Assembly: GCF_000144695.1 (NCBI RefSeq) | Contig: NC_014378.1 | Location: 2,194,043 to 2,258,042, forward strand | Length of the DNA stretch: 64,000 bases | Reading direction: 5' to 3' | Source of the DNA: Acetohalobium arabaticum DSM 5501 | GTDB taxonomy: Bacteria > Bacillota > Halanaerobiia > Halobacteroidales > Acetohalobiaceae | Made by a program: the position numbers and the translations under genes | Notes under the pieces: generated by a model | What the model was told of the DNA's origin: nothing | Seen by the model: only the letters and a program-made list of their open reading frames with translations | The model's database searches: none | Part shown: positions 52,658 through 62,619 of the stretch, in pieces | How positions within the stretch are numbered: the first letter of the stretch is position 1 | Layout of the letters: every line of letters starts with the position of its first letter

Positions 52658-54161
52658 CTTGATCATCCCTTCCATAGCCCTGACTGTGATCAACAGTATC
52701 AAAATCCGGAATTGTTCCTAACACCGGTAAGTCCGTAAGTTCTTCTATATCCTGTTCCTCTTTGATAGTTGTATCTAAATACTCCAGTACAAAGATGATA
52801 CCTACTCCCATAAAAGTAGCTAATATAATAGCAATTGCTACATTCAACTTAGTTTTAGGCTTGATCGGCTTCGGCTCATCACCTACCACCGCTGGATCTA
52901 TTACAACAATATCCGAAGTCTTCATTGCCTTTTGAATCTGTAGTTCTTCTTTCCTCTCCCGCAGCATAGTATAGACCTTCTCGGCGATCTTATTTTTACG
53001 CTTTAACCTAGCCAAAGCTAATGCTTTATCAGGCAAAGCATTTAACTCCTTTTCTAATTCCTTAATCTGCTGCTGGTGAGTATCAATCTGGACTTTAGTA
53101 GTTATTATCTTACTCTGAAGAGTAATTACTTTCTCCTTTAAAGTCTGATAAATAGGATTGATAGTTTCTGTTTTGGAACGAACTATCTCTTCTACAGTCT
53201 CATTTAATCTCTTTGTTACCTCATCTATCTTTCGATTAGTAGCAATTACTTTAGGATGATTATCAGTATATGATTCCTTCAGTCCGGTTAACTCAACCTC
53301 TAAATTTGATAACTGCTCTTTATATTTCTGGACCATTGGATTCTGGGCAATAGTTCTAGCCGAAATAATATCTTTATCCTGGTCATTATAATTAGCTCTT
53401 ACCTCTTTCAAACCAGCCTCTGCCTGTTTTAACTCTACCTCAGCCTTGGATTTAGCCGTTTCTAACTTAGTTAACTTTTCTAATAAATCTTCTCCCTGCT
53501 TCTCCGGCAGAATTACATCATGTTCCTTCTTATATTCTAATAATTTCTCCTCTAAGTTAGCCAACCTTGTCTTGACTTCCTTTAGTTGTTTAGAAACAAA
53601 TCCTGCCGCGCCCTGTAAATCGGATTGATTCATGGCCTGATTCATCTGTTGGAATTTATCAACTAAAGTATTAGCTATTCTTTTAGCCACTACCGGATCA
53701 GAATAATTCACAGTAATAGTAATTAAATTACCGCTGCCTTCTTGTCCACCGCTGATACTAATCTTATTTCTTAAAGCCTGAGGAGAAATTAATTCTCCAG
53801 TCTCTTTACTTTTTAACTCTAATTCTTCAATTGTCTGCTGAATAATTGATCTACTCTTTAAAATCTGAGTATAAGTAGCCAATTTATTACTTGTACTACC
53901 CGCTAGAGAACCTAAAGCCCCCATCTGTTCACTAAACAAATTCTCCATACCTTTATCTTCTTTAACCATTACTAACGCAGAAGTCTGATAGATCTTGGTC
54001 ATTAAACTGCTGGCAACCAAGCTGCCTATAATCGCTACTATTAATAAACCGATAATAATCATTTTTCTCTTCCAGAGAATAGTGAAGTACTCCCTTAAAT
54101 CAATCTCTACCATATCCTCTGTAATATCTGAATCTGTTGTCTGTCGTTCTAAATTATCCAT
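52650..54161 (-). CDS. wzz: Wzz/CapA-type chain-length regulator and kinase activator
   Basis: The 503-residue protein has transmembrane helices at about 34-54 and 435-457, enclosing a long coiled-coil periplasmic domain (about 170-400, with repeated KLE/QLE heptads). The N-terminal IDLREYFTILWKRKMIIIGL motif is typical of Wzz/GumC. The PAVVGDEPKPIKPK stretch before the second helix is the Pro-rich signature. It is longer than CapA/YwqC and more like GumC, which fits a diderm cell. It overlaps cpsD and lies 11 nt behind the wza-like gene. Confidence 0.92.
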   Translation of the reverse strand: MDNLERQTTDSDITEDMVEIDLREYFTILWKRKMIIIGLLIVAIIGSLVASSLMTKIYQTSALVMVKEDKGMENLFSEQMGALGSLAGSTSNKLATYTQILKSRSIIQQTIEELELKSKETGELISPQALRNKISISGGQEGSGNLITITVNYSDPVVAKRIANTLVDKFQQMNQAMNQSDLQGAAGFVSKQLKEVKTRLANLEEKLLEYKKEHDVILPEKQGEDLLEKLTKLETAKSKAEVELKQAEAGLKEVRANYNDQDKDIISARTIAQNPMVQKYKEQLSNLEVELTGLKESYTDNHPKVIATNRKIDEVTKRLNETVEEIVRSKTETINPIYQTLKEKVITLQSKIITTKVQIDTHQQQIKELEKELNALPDKALALARLKRKNKIAEKVYTMLRERKEELQIQKAMKTSDIVVIDPAVVGDEPKPIKPKTKLNVAIAIILATFMGVGIIFVLEYLDTTIKEEQDIEELTDLPVLGTIPDFDTVDHSQGYGRDDQDG

Positions 54162-54172
54162 GCTCTTCCTCC

Positions 54173-55036
54173 TTACCAGCCGCCAAGCAAACTCTTAATT
54201 GCATTTAAACCATTAACATAAAAGAGCGTTTTAGTCCAGTTAGTCTGAGCAATCCGAATTGTATCGCCGTCTTCCAGAATAATATTCTCTTTGCTATCTC
54301 CAGCCATCAGCTGATTTAAATCTATCTTTTTAACCTCAGCCCCTGATATATATTCTGCTTTATCAACGGCAGCATTAGTTAAGCCCCCTGCCCGGGCAAT
54401 TAGGTTACTTAAATGAAAGTTATCTTCTAATTTATAAACGCCTGGCTGCCTAACTTCTCCTAAAATAGTAACTTCAATTACTGCTTGCGGAATATGTAAT
54501 ACATCACTATCCTGCAGTTGATAATTCTGGAGCTTACCATCACCGGTTAACATTGCTTCTATATTTACTTCCTGTGATTGGTTTCCTCTAGTTAATCTAA
54601 TTCTGCTTAAATCAGCTATCTGGGTACTACCACCAGCCCGGGAAATAGCATCCAGGATCCTATCGCCGCTTTCCACCTGATAAGTCCCCGGCTTTTTGAC
54701 TTCACCTAAGACCATTACTCTAAACTTTTCATATTTTTCTAAAGTAATATTCACCTGGGAAGGTTTAATCTTAACATATTCCTGTAATCTAGTAGTAATT
54801 ACCTCAGTTAACTTGCTAACTGTCATCCCCTCAACTTGAATTTCTCCTACCAGCGGAAAGGTTATCGTCCCATTGGGACTAACCACAACCTTTTGCTGTA
54901 AATCAGGATGACCCCAGACAGAAACATAAAGCTGATCATCAACATTCAACCGATAATCACTGGCTAAAACACTACCTGTACTTAATAATAAACAGAATAG
55001 AAGAATACCAATTATTACTGATATGCTTTTACGCAT
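54173..55036 (-). CDS. wza: Polysaccharide export protein, Wza-like with SLBB domains
   Basis: The 287-residue protein has a Sec signal peptide (MRKSISVIIGILLFCLLL, cleavage near VLASDY). The Poly_export domain follows (YRLNVDDQLYVSVWGHPDL, VSPNGTITFPLVGEI), then SLBB repeats (FRVMVLGEVKKPGTYQVESG, VTILGEVRQPGVYKLED). No lipobox Cys lies at the cleavage site, unlike E. coli Wza, so it may be anchored otherwise. I use ATG 55036 after GGAGTG. It forms the outer-membrane/periplasmic export path with Wzz. Confidence 0.9.
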   Translation of the reverse strand: MRKSISVIIGILLFCLLLSTGSVLASDYRLNVDDQLYVSVWGHPDLQQKVVVSPNGTITFPLVGEIQVEGMTVSKLTEVITTRLQEYVKIKPSQVNITLEKYEKFRVMVLGEVKKPGTYQVESGDRILDAISRAGGSTQIADLSRIRLTRGNQSQEVNIEAMLTGDGKLQNYQLQDSDVLHIPQAVIEVTILGEVRQPGVYKLEDNFHLSNLIARAGGLTNAAVDKAEYISGAEVKKIDLNQLMAGDSKENIILEDGDTIRIAQTNWTKTLFYVNGLNAIKSLLGGW

Positions 55037-55136
55037 AATAATCACTCCATTGCTTTTAAATATCATCATATACTACAATTAAATATTTTAACTTAAAACT
55101 CCTTCTAATTACCAAAATTTAATTATTCTTTTACAT

Positions 55137-56393
55137 TTAATCATTTTTTACTTTATAGAATTTATAGGTAACTAACTGAGTTAACTGGGCTGGACCCTGC
55201 CGGTCTGATTCCCATTCCTTTGCTTCTTCCCAGCTGGTCACTGATGTATGAGGGCTAACTAACGCCTCTACCCTCAAATGCCAGGGTTTGGTTTCAGCAA
55301 CTACAATCGTATCCTGACCGCCAGTCTCTCCCCAGTGGGATAGTCGATGTTCATAATAATTTCTGGACTGGCCATTCTGCCAGTAAGTAGTCACCCTTTC
55401 TGCCTTTATCTCGCCTACTAATTCAGCATTTTCAGGCGGCTCTTCTCTTATATCACCAAGTCTTCCTTTTAATAGCGGAATATGAGCTACAAACCCTTCC
55501 GGACTGCGGGTATAATCAAAGCGGACCTTACCTAACAATTCTGTTATTTTAGAAAAAGCAAATCTAACCATAATCCCCGTTCGAGTATCCCGTTCATCAT
55601 ACTTCTCATCTTCGATACTTTCATACAACAAGCCGGCTTTATAGCCGCGCCAGTTGCCGCCTAAATAAAGGCTGTAACCAGGACCGCTGCGGCCTAAATG
55701 ATAAGGACGTCCGCCGCGTTCAACCGGCCCACCGGGATGTCTAAGCTGCAGCTCTCCTGCTCTTGCTTCTAAATCAAGCTTTCCTAGTTTATCTCGATAA
55801 AAAACATAATTCTCGATTAAATTACTGCCGCTTCTTTCACTGCCAAAGTCCCAATTAATGCCTGTCCCATGATAGCCTAATCCATATTTACTATCATACT
55901 CTATAGTCAACATTTCACCCCGATAACCAGTCTCAGCATCATCAAAACGCAGATCTTCAGTGCCCGGCACCTGGTCAAATAGCGAAATTAAATCAGGCTC
56001 TGGAAATCTCAAGTACCTCATATTTCCTACCTTCAAGCTGGCACTCAAAGTTCCCAACTCTCCATAATGAAAACCATACTTCTCCAAATATAATTCATCA
56101 AAAGTAGGATCAAATCCATCTACAGTATCAAACTTCTCATTCGAACGCAGAACCATATTAGCCCGCAGTCCCGGAGCTAAATCCATATTGCCCCTTAACT
56201 GTAAATTACGCAAATCAAGATGATCATTCCAGACATGAGTTCCTACGCTGAGATCCCACTGACCATTAAACCTTCCGATATACGGCGACCACCAGCCGCT
56301 TTTTTGGTTTTGAGCAGCTAAACTTACTCCTGAACTAACTATAACCAGTAACATAATAAGAAGAATAAAGACTACCGCTTTTTTTGACATCAA
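55137..56393 (-). CDS. Predicted outer-membrane beta-barrel protein of the export locus
   Basis: The 418-residue protein has a Sec signal (MMSKKAVVFILLIMLLVIVS, cleavage near SLAAQN). It then shows many alternating aromatic/polar strands with turn residues (LRNLQLRGNMDLAPGLRANM, GYSLYLGGNWRGYKAGLLYE, TGIMVRFAFSKITELLGKVR) typical of outer-membrane barrels. The C terminus is YKFYKVKND, not a classical terminal Phe. I do not recognise the family. Its place directly before the wza-like gene suggests a partner in export or surface display. Confidence 0.65.
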   Translation of the reverse strand: MMSKKAVVFILLIMLLVIVSSGVSLAAQNQKSGWWSPYIGRFNGQWDLSVGTHVWNDHLDLRNLQLRGNMDLAPGLRANMVLRSNEKFDTVDGFDPTFDELYLEKYGFHYGELGTLSASLKVGNMRYLRFPEPDLISLFDQVPGTEDLRFDDAETGYRGEMLTIEYDSKYGLGYHGTGINWDFGSERSGSNLIENYVFYRDKLGKLDLEARAGELQLRHPGGPVERGGRPYHLGRSGPGYSLYLGGNWRGYKAGLLYESIEDEKYDERDTRTGIMVRFAFSKITELLGKVRFDYTRSPEGFVAHIPLLKGRLGDIREEPPENAELVGEIKAERVTTYWQNGQSRNYYEHRLSHWGETGGQDTIVVAETKPWHLRVEALVSPHTSVTSWEEAKEWESDRQGPAQLTQLVTYKFYKVKND

Positions 56394-56621
56394 TATCCCC
56401 CTTTTAATCCATTTTCTTTAAATTATTCGTGAAAGACAAAACAAACCCTTCTAATTACTTCTAATTATTTGTAATTATTAATTATCTGAGCTGTGACGAA
56501 AAAATCTAGATTCCACTTCAAAACAACCCAGGCTAGTATAAAGCTAATTTGATTATGAATAACTTTGGAGTATAAACAATTCTCTTAAGCTTATTAAAGA
56601 ACTTCATTAATATGCAATTTA

Positions 56622-56649
56622 TTGACTAATCACTCAAAAATGATACAAT
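56622..56649 (+). promoter_or_regulatory. Promoter of manA
   Basis: TTGACT (56622-56627) and TACAAT (56644-56649) are 16 nt apart, with TG placed one base before the -10 element (extended -10). The manA start codon lies 36 nt downstream, after GGCAGG. Confidence 0.72.
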
Positions 56650-56684
56650 ATAAATAAATTGATCTATGAAAGGCAGGTTGGAAA

Positions 56685-57734
56685 ATGTTCTATCCGCTAA
56701 AGTTCGAACCGATCCATAAAGAAAAGATCTGGGGCGGCAATCGATTGGCTGCTCAATTCGATCGTAGTCTACCAGCAGATAAGATTGGAGAGAGCTGGGA
56801 GTTAGCCGCTCACGAGAATGGAACCAGTATTGTCAGCAATGGCTGCTTTAAGGGAGAAGGTCTACCTGAATTGATCGATAAATACTGGGCTGAAATTATG
56901 GGCCAGGAGATAGAACGAAGTAACTATGATAAGTTTCCATTGCTGATTAAGCTGTTAGATGCTAATGACAAATTGTCAATCCAGGTCCATCCTGATGATG
57001 AATATGCTGCTAAGTATAACATAGATGATTCCGGTAAGAATGAATTATGGTATATCATCGATGCTAAACCGGATGCAGAACTGATCTATGGTCTACAACC
57101 AGATATGACTAAAGAAGAGTTTGCTACCAGTATTGAAGATGGTCGATTAATAGATAAGTTAAACAGCATCTCAGTTAATCCTGGAGATGTAGTCTTTATT
57201 CCCGCTGGTACTGTACATGCTATCAAAGAAGGAATCCTCCTAGCAGAGATTCAGCAGAATTCCGATACTACTTACCGCATCTACGACTGGGACCGCGTAG
57301 GCAGTGACGGTAATCCGAGAGAACTACATATCAAGGAAGCATTAGAAGCAATTGATTTCAACCGGAATAGTTATGAAAAGTGCCGAAGCATTAAGCTTAC
57401 AGAAGATAACTATCAGCGAAAAATTCTGGCTATATCTGAATACTTTATTACTGAAAGAATAAAAGTTGAGAATAGCTTCAGAGCAGAGCCAAAGAAGAGA
57501 CGATTTGAAGTCTTACTCTCTTTAACTGGACAGGCTGAGGTCAGTTACAGCCAGGATACAGTTACAATCAGCAGAGGAGAAACGGTATTAATCCCGGCCC
57601 AACTGGATAGTTATCAGCTTAATGGAAAAACGGAAGTACTGCGGACATATATCAGTTCTGATATAGAGAAGTTCAAAGCCGAACTAAAAGCTAAAGAATT
57701 TACTGACACAGAGATTGCTAAAATTACATTTTAA
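56685..57734 (+). CDS. manA: Mannose-6-phosphate isomerase, class I
   Basis: The 349-residue enzyme starts YPLKFEPIHKEKIWGGNRLA and contains KLSIQVHPDDEYA (zinc ligands), a Glu in GKNELWYIIDAKP and PGDVVFIPAGTVHAIKEG with the last His. DWDRVGSDGNPRELHIKEAL follows. This is the shorter Firmicutes ManA type. It interconverts fructose-6-phosphate and mannose-6-phosphate, feeding the phosphomannomutase and ManC encoded next to it on the opposite strand. It has its own promoter. Confidence 0.93.
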   Translation: MFYPLKFEPIHKEKIWGGNRLAAQFDRSLPADKIGESWELAAHENGTSIVSNGCFKGEGLPELIDKYWAEIMGQEIERSNYDKFPLLIKLLDANDKLSIQVHPDDEYAAKYNIDDSGKNELWYIIDAKPDAELIYGLQPDMTKEEFATSIEDGRLIDKLNSISVNPGDVVFIPAGTVHAIKEGILLAEIQQNSDTTYRIYDWDRVGSDGNPRELHIKEALEAIDFNRNSYEKCRSIKLTEDNYQRKILAISEYFITERIKVENSFRAEPKKRRFEVLLSLTGQAEVSYSQDTVTISRGETVLIPAQLDSYQLNGKTEVLRTYISSDIEKFKAELKAKEFTDTEIAKITF

Positions 57735-57745
57735 TGGTTCTACTA

Positions 57746-57782
57746 CGAAAAGGCCATCTTTCGCTGCTGGATAACCTTTTCG
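57746..57782. terminator. Weak hairpin between convergent manA and phosphomannomutase genes
   Basis: CGAAAAGG and its perfect complement CCTTTTCG are separated by 21 nt. No T-run follows on either strand, so a terminator role is only possible. Confidence 0.3.
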
Positions 57783-57800
57783 CAATGAAATCACTTTAAT

Positions 57801-59504
57801 TTACTCTATAATCTGCTGTACTTTACTCAACAATTCATCCTTCAATGCTTCTAATTTATCCTCAGCCTCGTTCCAGTTTTCACCGACAGCAGTGAAGTAG
57901 AACTTAATCTTGGGCTCTGTCCCGGAAGGACGTACCGTCAGCCTGCTGTTATCCTCTAAGTCAAACTGTAGTACATTTGCTTCAGGTAGATCCCCGATTC
58001 CGGTTAAATAATCCTTAACTTCAGTTACTCTCTTGCCATTAATCTGATTTAGACTCTCGCGGCGTAGAGTATCCAAAATCTTTTCTATCTTTTCCTGTCC
58101 TTCCTTGCCTTTTAATAGAATAGACTCTAGATCATCAAGATAATAGCCGTACTTGTCCATTAAGTTCTCTAGCTGCTGGAAGAGATCTAAGCCCTTATTT
58201 TTATAGTAAGCTGCCATCTCTGCTACTAAGGTTGCTGCCATTACTGCATCTTTGTCTCTGACAAAGGTGCCAGCCAGATAGCCGTAGCTTTCTTCAAAGC
58301 CGAAGAGAAATTCCTGATCACCCTGCTGTTGGAACTCTTTAATCTTCTCGCCAATAAACTTAAAGCCGGTTAGGGTATCTATTACCTCTACTCCATATTC
58401 ATCAGCAATAGCCCTGGCCAGTTCAGTAGTAACTATTGTCTTGACTACAGCTCCATTAGCGGGCAATTCATCAGCTTCAGCCTTTTGACTCAAGAGATAA
58501 TCCATCAATAAGACACCAATCTGATTTCCAGTTAATGATATGTACTGATCACCGCGGCGCAGTAGAAGCCCTAATCTATCGGCATCGGGATCAGTCCCCA
58601 AGATTAAATCAGGTTCTTCCTCTTCAGCCATCTCTAAAGCCAGTTCAAAGACGGATTCCTCTTCTGGATTAGGATAATCAACAGTAGGAAATTCAGGATC
58701 CGGCTCTTCCTGCTGGGGCACTACCTGAAGATTACTGAAGCCGATCTCTTTTAAAGCCCTCGGGACTAACTTATTACCGCTGCCGTGTAATGGAGTATAG
58801 ATAATCTTAAAATCAGACTCCTCCTTATCAATTACTTCTGGATTACTGATTAAGCTCTTTAACTCTGTTATGTATTTATCATCTATTTCTGAGCCGATAA
58901 TTTCAAACAATCCTCTTTCCTCAGCTACTTCACGCTCAAGATACTCAATTACACTATAATCTGTAATCTGATCTATCTCAGCAGTAATTCCTTCGGCCCG
59001 CTTAGGTACGATCTGTCCGCCGTCGCTCCAGTATACTTTATAGCCGTTATACTCCGGTGGATTATGGCTGGCTGTGATGACTATTCCAGCTACAGCATCT
59101 AATTCTCTAACAGCAAAGGATAATTCAGGCGTCGGCCTCAGCTCATCAAATAGATAGGCCTTGATTCCATTCCCATTCAGGACTGCTGCTGCCTCTAAAG
59201 CAAACTCACGGGATTTAAAACGGGAATCATGGGCAATCACTACGCCCTGTTCTTTAGCTAATTTTGACTGCTGCAAGATATTATTAGCCAGCCCCTGAGT
59301 AGCCTGTCTAATAATATACTTATTAATCCGGTTAGTTCCAGTACCGATCACACCCCGTATTCCACCGGTACCGAACTCAAGACCAGTATAGAATCTGTCC
59401 TCAATCTCTGCTTCATCATCAGCAATAGACTTTAATTCTTCTTTAGTTTCCTGATCAAAGTAATCATTATTTAACCACTCTTGATATTTCTCTCGGTAAG
59501 ACAT
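57801..59504 (-). CDS. Phosphoglucomutase/phosphomannomutase
   Basis: The 567-residue protein is a long-type alpha-D-phosphohexomutase (PgcA/ManB-like). It has the GTGGIRGVIGTGTNRINKY N-terminal signature, the phosphoserine loop VITASHNPPEYNGYKVYW, the metal loop GTDPDADRLGLLL, the sugar loop GFEESYGYLAGT and RPSGTEPKIKFYF. It should convert mannose-6-phosphate (or glucose-6-phosphate) to the 1-phosphate. It stands between manA and manC, so the mannose role is likely; PgcA-type enzymes accept both sugars. Confidence 0.92.
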   Translation of the reverse strand: MSYREKYQEWLNNDYFDQETKEELKSIADDEAEIEDRFYTGLEFGTGGIRGVIGTGTNRINKYIIRQATQGLANNILQQSKLAKEQGVVIAHDSRFKSREFALEAAAVLNGNGIKAYLFDELRPTPELSFAVRELDAVAGIVITASHNPPEYNGYKVYWSDGGQIVPKRAEGITAEIDQITDYSVIEYLEREVAEERGLFEIIGSEIDDKYITELKSLISNPEVIDKEESDFKIIYTPLHGSGNKLVPRALKEIGFSNLQVVPQQEEPDPEFPTVDYPNPEEESVFELALEMAEEEEPDLILGTDPDADRLGLLLRRGDQYISLTGNQIGVLLMDYLLSQKAEADELPANGAVVKTIVTTELARAIADEYGVEVIDTLTGFKFIGEKIKEFQQQGDQEFLFGFEESYGYLAGTFVRDKDAVMAATLVAEMAAYYKNKGLDLFQQLENLMDKYGYYLDDLESILLKGKEGQEKIEKILDTLRRESLNQINGKRVTEVKDYLTGIGDLPEANVLQFDLEDNSRLTVRPSGTEPKIKFYFTAVGENWNEAEDKLEALKDELLSKVQQIIE

Positions 59505-59554
59505 CAGTTATTCCTCCAATCTTTAGAACAGTTGACAAGCAATTTAACTGCTTA

Positions 59555-60631
59555 TTATAGGCAGTCTTCATAGCCTTCACTCTTTAATTTATTCCGTAGT
59601 TCTTTTACATCCTGGGCTTTATCTTTATCACAAACCATAATTGCATCATCAGTCTCTACAATAATCACATTATCTAGCCCTACGGTAGTAATTAACTTAC
59701 CATTGCCGTGAATAATAGAGTTCTTAGTTTCAAGACCAATATGATTACCTTCAACTAAGTTACCATCTAAATCTACCTCTTTAAAGCGCTCCAATGATGA
59801 CCAGGTACCTACATCATCCCAACCAAAATCACCGGGAACAACATAGATATTATCGGCCTGTTCCATAATTCCATAATCTATAGAGATGCTGTCTAATTTT
59901 TTGAACTCTTCGACTAATACTTCCTCTTCCTGCTCAGTACCGATTGCTTCTTTCATTCTTTCTAATCCCTTATGTAGGTTAGGCATATATTTTTTGAACA
60001 TCTTGCGAATAGTATCTACCCGCCAGACAAACATACCGCTGTTCCAGAGATAATTACCCTGCTCTATAAAGTTCTCAGCTGTCTTCAGGTCCGGCTTTTC
60101 GGTAAACTCTTTAACTGCAAAAGCATTATCAATTTCAATCTCTCTTTCATCCTGATCATAGGCAATATAGCCATAACCGGTTTCAGGCTGAGTTGGTTCA
60201 ATACCGATAGTCACTAAGTTATCTCCTTTTTTAGCTACTTCTACTGCTGTGTTTAGTATCTCTAAATAACTACTTTCATCTTCTATCAAATGATCTGAAG
60301 GCAGCACAACCATCACTGCCTGTGGGTCCTGCTGTTCAATATATAGTGAAGCTAGTCCAATACAGGCTGCTGTATTCTTGCCCATAGGTTCGACGGTAAT
60401 ATTATTCTCAGGAATCTCTGGTAAATGTTCTTTAATATCAGCCAAATAATTTTGATTAGTAGCAATGAAAATATTTTCATAGGAGCTTAAATCACTAATT
60501 CTATCTACTGTAGCCTGAATCATACTCTGGTCTTGATCAACTAATTTCAAAAATTGTTTAGGAGTATCCTTTCTGCTTAAAGGCCAGAATCTACTACCAA
60601 CTCCTCCGGCCATGATTAGTGGTGTAATCAC
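59555..60631 (-). CDS. manC: Mannose-1-phosphate guanylyltransferase
   Basis: The 358-residue protein starts TPLIMAGGVGSRFWPLSRKD followed by TPKQFL, the nucleotidyltransferase loop. It continues with MVVLPSDHLI, FTEKPDLKTAENFIEQGN, YLWNSGMFVWRV and DFGWDDVGTW, all specific for GDP-mannose pyrophosphorylase. The C-terminal isomerase domain of bifunctional ManC is absent, which agrees with a separate manA. GDP-mannose should feed the mannosyl parts of the polysaccharide. Confidence 0.94.
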   Translation of the reverse strand: MITPLIMAGGVGSRFWPLSRKDTPKQFLKLVDQDQSMIQATVDRISDLSSYENIFIATNQNYLADIKEHLPEIPENNITVEPMGKNTAACIGLASLYIEQQDPQAVMVVLPSDHLIEDESSYLEILNTAVEVAKKGDNLVTIGIEPTQPETGYGYIAYDQDEREIEIDNAFAVKEFTEKPDLKTAENFIEQGNYLWNSGMFVWRVDTIRKMFKKYMPNLHKGLERMKEAIGTEQEEEVLVEEFKKLDSISIDYGIMEQADNIYVVPGDFGWDDVGTWSSLERFKEVDLDGNLVEGNHIGLETKNSIIHGNGKLITTVGLDNVIIVETDDAIMVCDKDKAQDVKELRNKLKSEGYEDCL

Positions 60632-61210
60632 TACATTATTCCTCCCTTTATTAATTACTCTGTTAAGGATATTTATTCTATAAAATTTCTTACTTTTCCT
60701 TCTGGTAGCGTTAATTTATTATTAAAAAGGAGTAAAGTCAATATTAGCTATGGAATAAACTTAAAAAAACAATAGGAACAAAAACTAATAATCCTGCGTT
60801 CTCCATAGTTCCTAAATATTTTAAGATTCATTCTAGAGGTATATTGATTATTACAGAAAATATATTACCAAATAGAAAAGCTTTAAAGATAAACTCCAAT
60901 ATCGAATTAATTATTTAACATTTTTGATAGATGGTATTTCCTAAATATTATTCTATTTTTTACATCCTTCCCTTTATCAAATTTAATAATATGCAGAATC
61001 ATAAACAGTTTAAATAGATAATAATTCACTGACCTACTCTTATCCTAACAATTTTTTTATTCTCTCAATCTATTTTAACGAAAATTTCAAAATCATATTT
61101 GATAAATTCTTCAGTTAATACACCACATATTGAATTAAAACACTGGTAAACTACACAGTAATCTGCACCATTCTGATTACAGTTTTAATTAATAAGCATA
61201 ACAAAAATAT
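60632..61210. other. Gap without recognised feature
   Basis: About 580 bp of AT-rich DNA between manC and the gtrB-like gene. No ORF with a ribosome site, no R1 or R2 repeat and no strong terminator were seen. A pair CTATGGA/TCCATAG (near 60750 and 60807) is too short and distant to be meaningful. The manC promoter presumably lies in its left part. Confidence 0.6.
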
Positions 61211-62194
61211 TTAACTTATTTTTAATTCTTTTTCATCTGAATTTGAAGAAAAATCTAAAATTGATTTAACAATATATCTAGGTCTGTCTTTTACTTCTGT
61301 ATAAGTACGAGCTAAATATTCTCCTAATATCCCCATGCAAAGTAATTGAACTCCTGATAAGGCTAATATAACTGACATAAGTGAAGGATAACCTCTTACT
61401 ACTTCTCCAAAAACAAGAGTTTTTATAATAATAATCATCATATAAATAAATGAAAAACCTGAAACGACTGCCCCTAATAACGATGCAATTCTCAAGGGCA
61501 TCGTTGTAAACGATACAATACCTTCAACAGCATATTTAAACAACTTCCAAAAACTCCAGCTTGTGTTCCCAGCTACTCGTTCTACATTTTCAAACTCAAT
61601 ATATTTGGTATTAAATCCAATCCATTCATATAATCCCTTTGAAAATCTATTATACTCCTTCATATTTAATAAAGCTTCAGCAACTTGATCAGTCATCATT
61701 CTATAATCTCTTGCCCCTTCTACAATATCAATATCACTTATTTTATTAATTATATTGTAAAATTGTCGAGCAAAGAATGAACGCATTAATGGCTCTCCCT
61801 TACGAGTATGCCTACGAGTAGCTACAGCATCATATCCTTCTTCACAAATTGCATAAATCATATCTTGTAATAAAGTTGGAGGATCTTGAAGGTCAGCATC
61901 CATTACAGTAATCAAATCACCTTTACTATATTTTAATCCTGCAAGCATAGCAGATTCTTTCCCAAAGTTTCTACTCAAATCGATAACCCTAACAAATGAT
62001 TTATTATTTGTATATACATCTTGTAAAATTTCTTGAGTTTTATCTGAACTACCATCATTTACAAATATTACTTCTACATTTAATTTTATCTCTTTAATTT
62101 CCTTTTTTATTTCTTTAATGAAAATTGGAATAGTTTCTTCTTCATTATAACAAGGCACAACAATAGATAATAATTCATAATCAAGTTTGTCCAT
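61211..62194 (-). CDS. gtrB: Polyprenyl-phosphate glycosyltransferase, GT2 (GtrB/DPM1-like)
   Basis: The 327-residue protein has the GT2 catalytic domain (LLSIVVPCYNEEETIPIFIK, VIFVNDGSSDKTQEIL, SRNFGKESAMLAGLKYSKGD, LITVMDADLQDPPTLLQDMI) and two C-terminal membrane helices (about 232-255 and 268-292). This is the GtrB pattern: a sugar is loaded on undecaprenyl phosphate for later use outside. It overlaps the GtrA-like gene by 14 nt, supporting a flippase-transferase pair. The sugar is probably glucose or mannose. Confidence 0.93.
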   Translation of the reverse strand: MDKLDYELLSIVVPCYNEEETIPIFIKEIKKEIKEIKLNVEVIFVNDGSSDKTQEILQDVYTNNKSFVRVIDLSRNFGKESAMLAGLKYSKGDLITVMDADLQDPPTLLQDMIYAICEEGYDAVATRRHTRKGEPLMRSFFARQFYNIINKISDIDIVEGARDYRMMTDQVAEALLNMKEYNRFSKGLYEWIGFNTKYIEFENVERVAGNTSWSFWKLFKYAVEGIVSFTTMPLRIASLLGAVVSGFSFIYMMIIIIKTLVFGEVVRGYPSLMSVILALSGVQLLCMGILGEYLARTYTEVKDRPRYIVKSILDFSSNSDEKELKIS

Positions 62195-62588
62195 CTGTTT
62201 TTATTTCACCCTCCTCATTTTCATTTAAAATATAAGTCATTACTAAATATGTTAACGGAAGTGCTATTATAGTTGATAATAAACCTCCTAAATATTCTGG
62301 CACTTCTAAAACTTCTATAATAAATATAATTCCTATTAATTGCATAAATAAATTTGGTAAATAAGAAAGTGGAAACACCATGAATTTTTTTACTGTTGGT
62401 TGAACTTTGTAAGTGAATATACAATTCAAAAAGAAAGAAATTATTAGACTTAAAGTAAAAGCTACAATATTAGAAATGAAGTAATGAATATCTAACCAAA
62501 TCATTAATAAATATATCAGATTATGATTAATAGTATTAATTACACCAATTAATGAAAATTTAACAAATTGTAAACTTATATATTTCAA
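62181..62588 (-). CDS. gtrA: GtrA-like membrane protein (polyprenyl-phosphate-sugar flippase)
   Basis: The 135-residue protein has four hydrophobic helices and the family start LQFVKFSLIGVINTINHNLI. SFFLNCIFTYKVQPTVKKFM is the conserved loop between helices. It should flip the undecaprenyl-linked sugar made by GtrB. Translation starts at TTG 62588 after GGAGGC. It is encoded just ahead of gtrB. Confidence 0.9.
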   Translation of the reverse strand: MKYISLQFVKFSLIGVINTINHNLIYLLMIWLDIHYFISNIVAFTLSLIISFFLNCIFTYKVQPTVKKFMVFPLSYLPNLFMQLIGIIFIIEVLEVPEYLGGLLSTIIALPLTYLVMTYILNENEEGEIKTDGQT

Positions 62589-62619
62589 TATATTATGCCT
62601 CCTTACCTATCTCCTAATA

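Noticed and set aside
57746-57782. Terminator for manA or the phosphomannomutase gene
   Set aside because: The stem is 8 bp with a 21-nt loop and no T-run on either strand; it is listed only as a weak hairpin.
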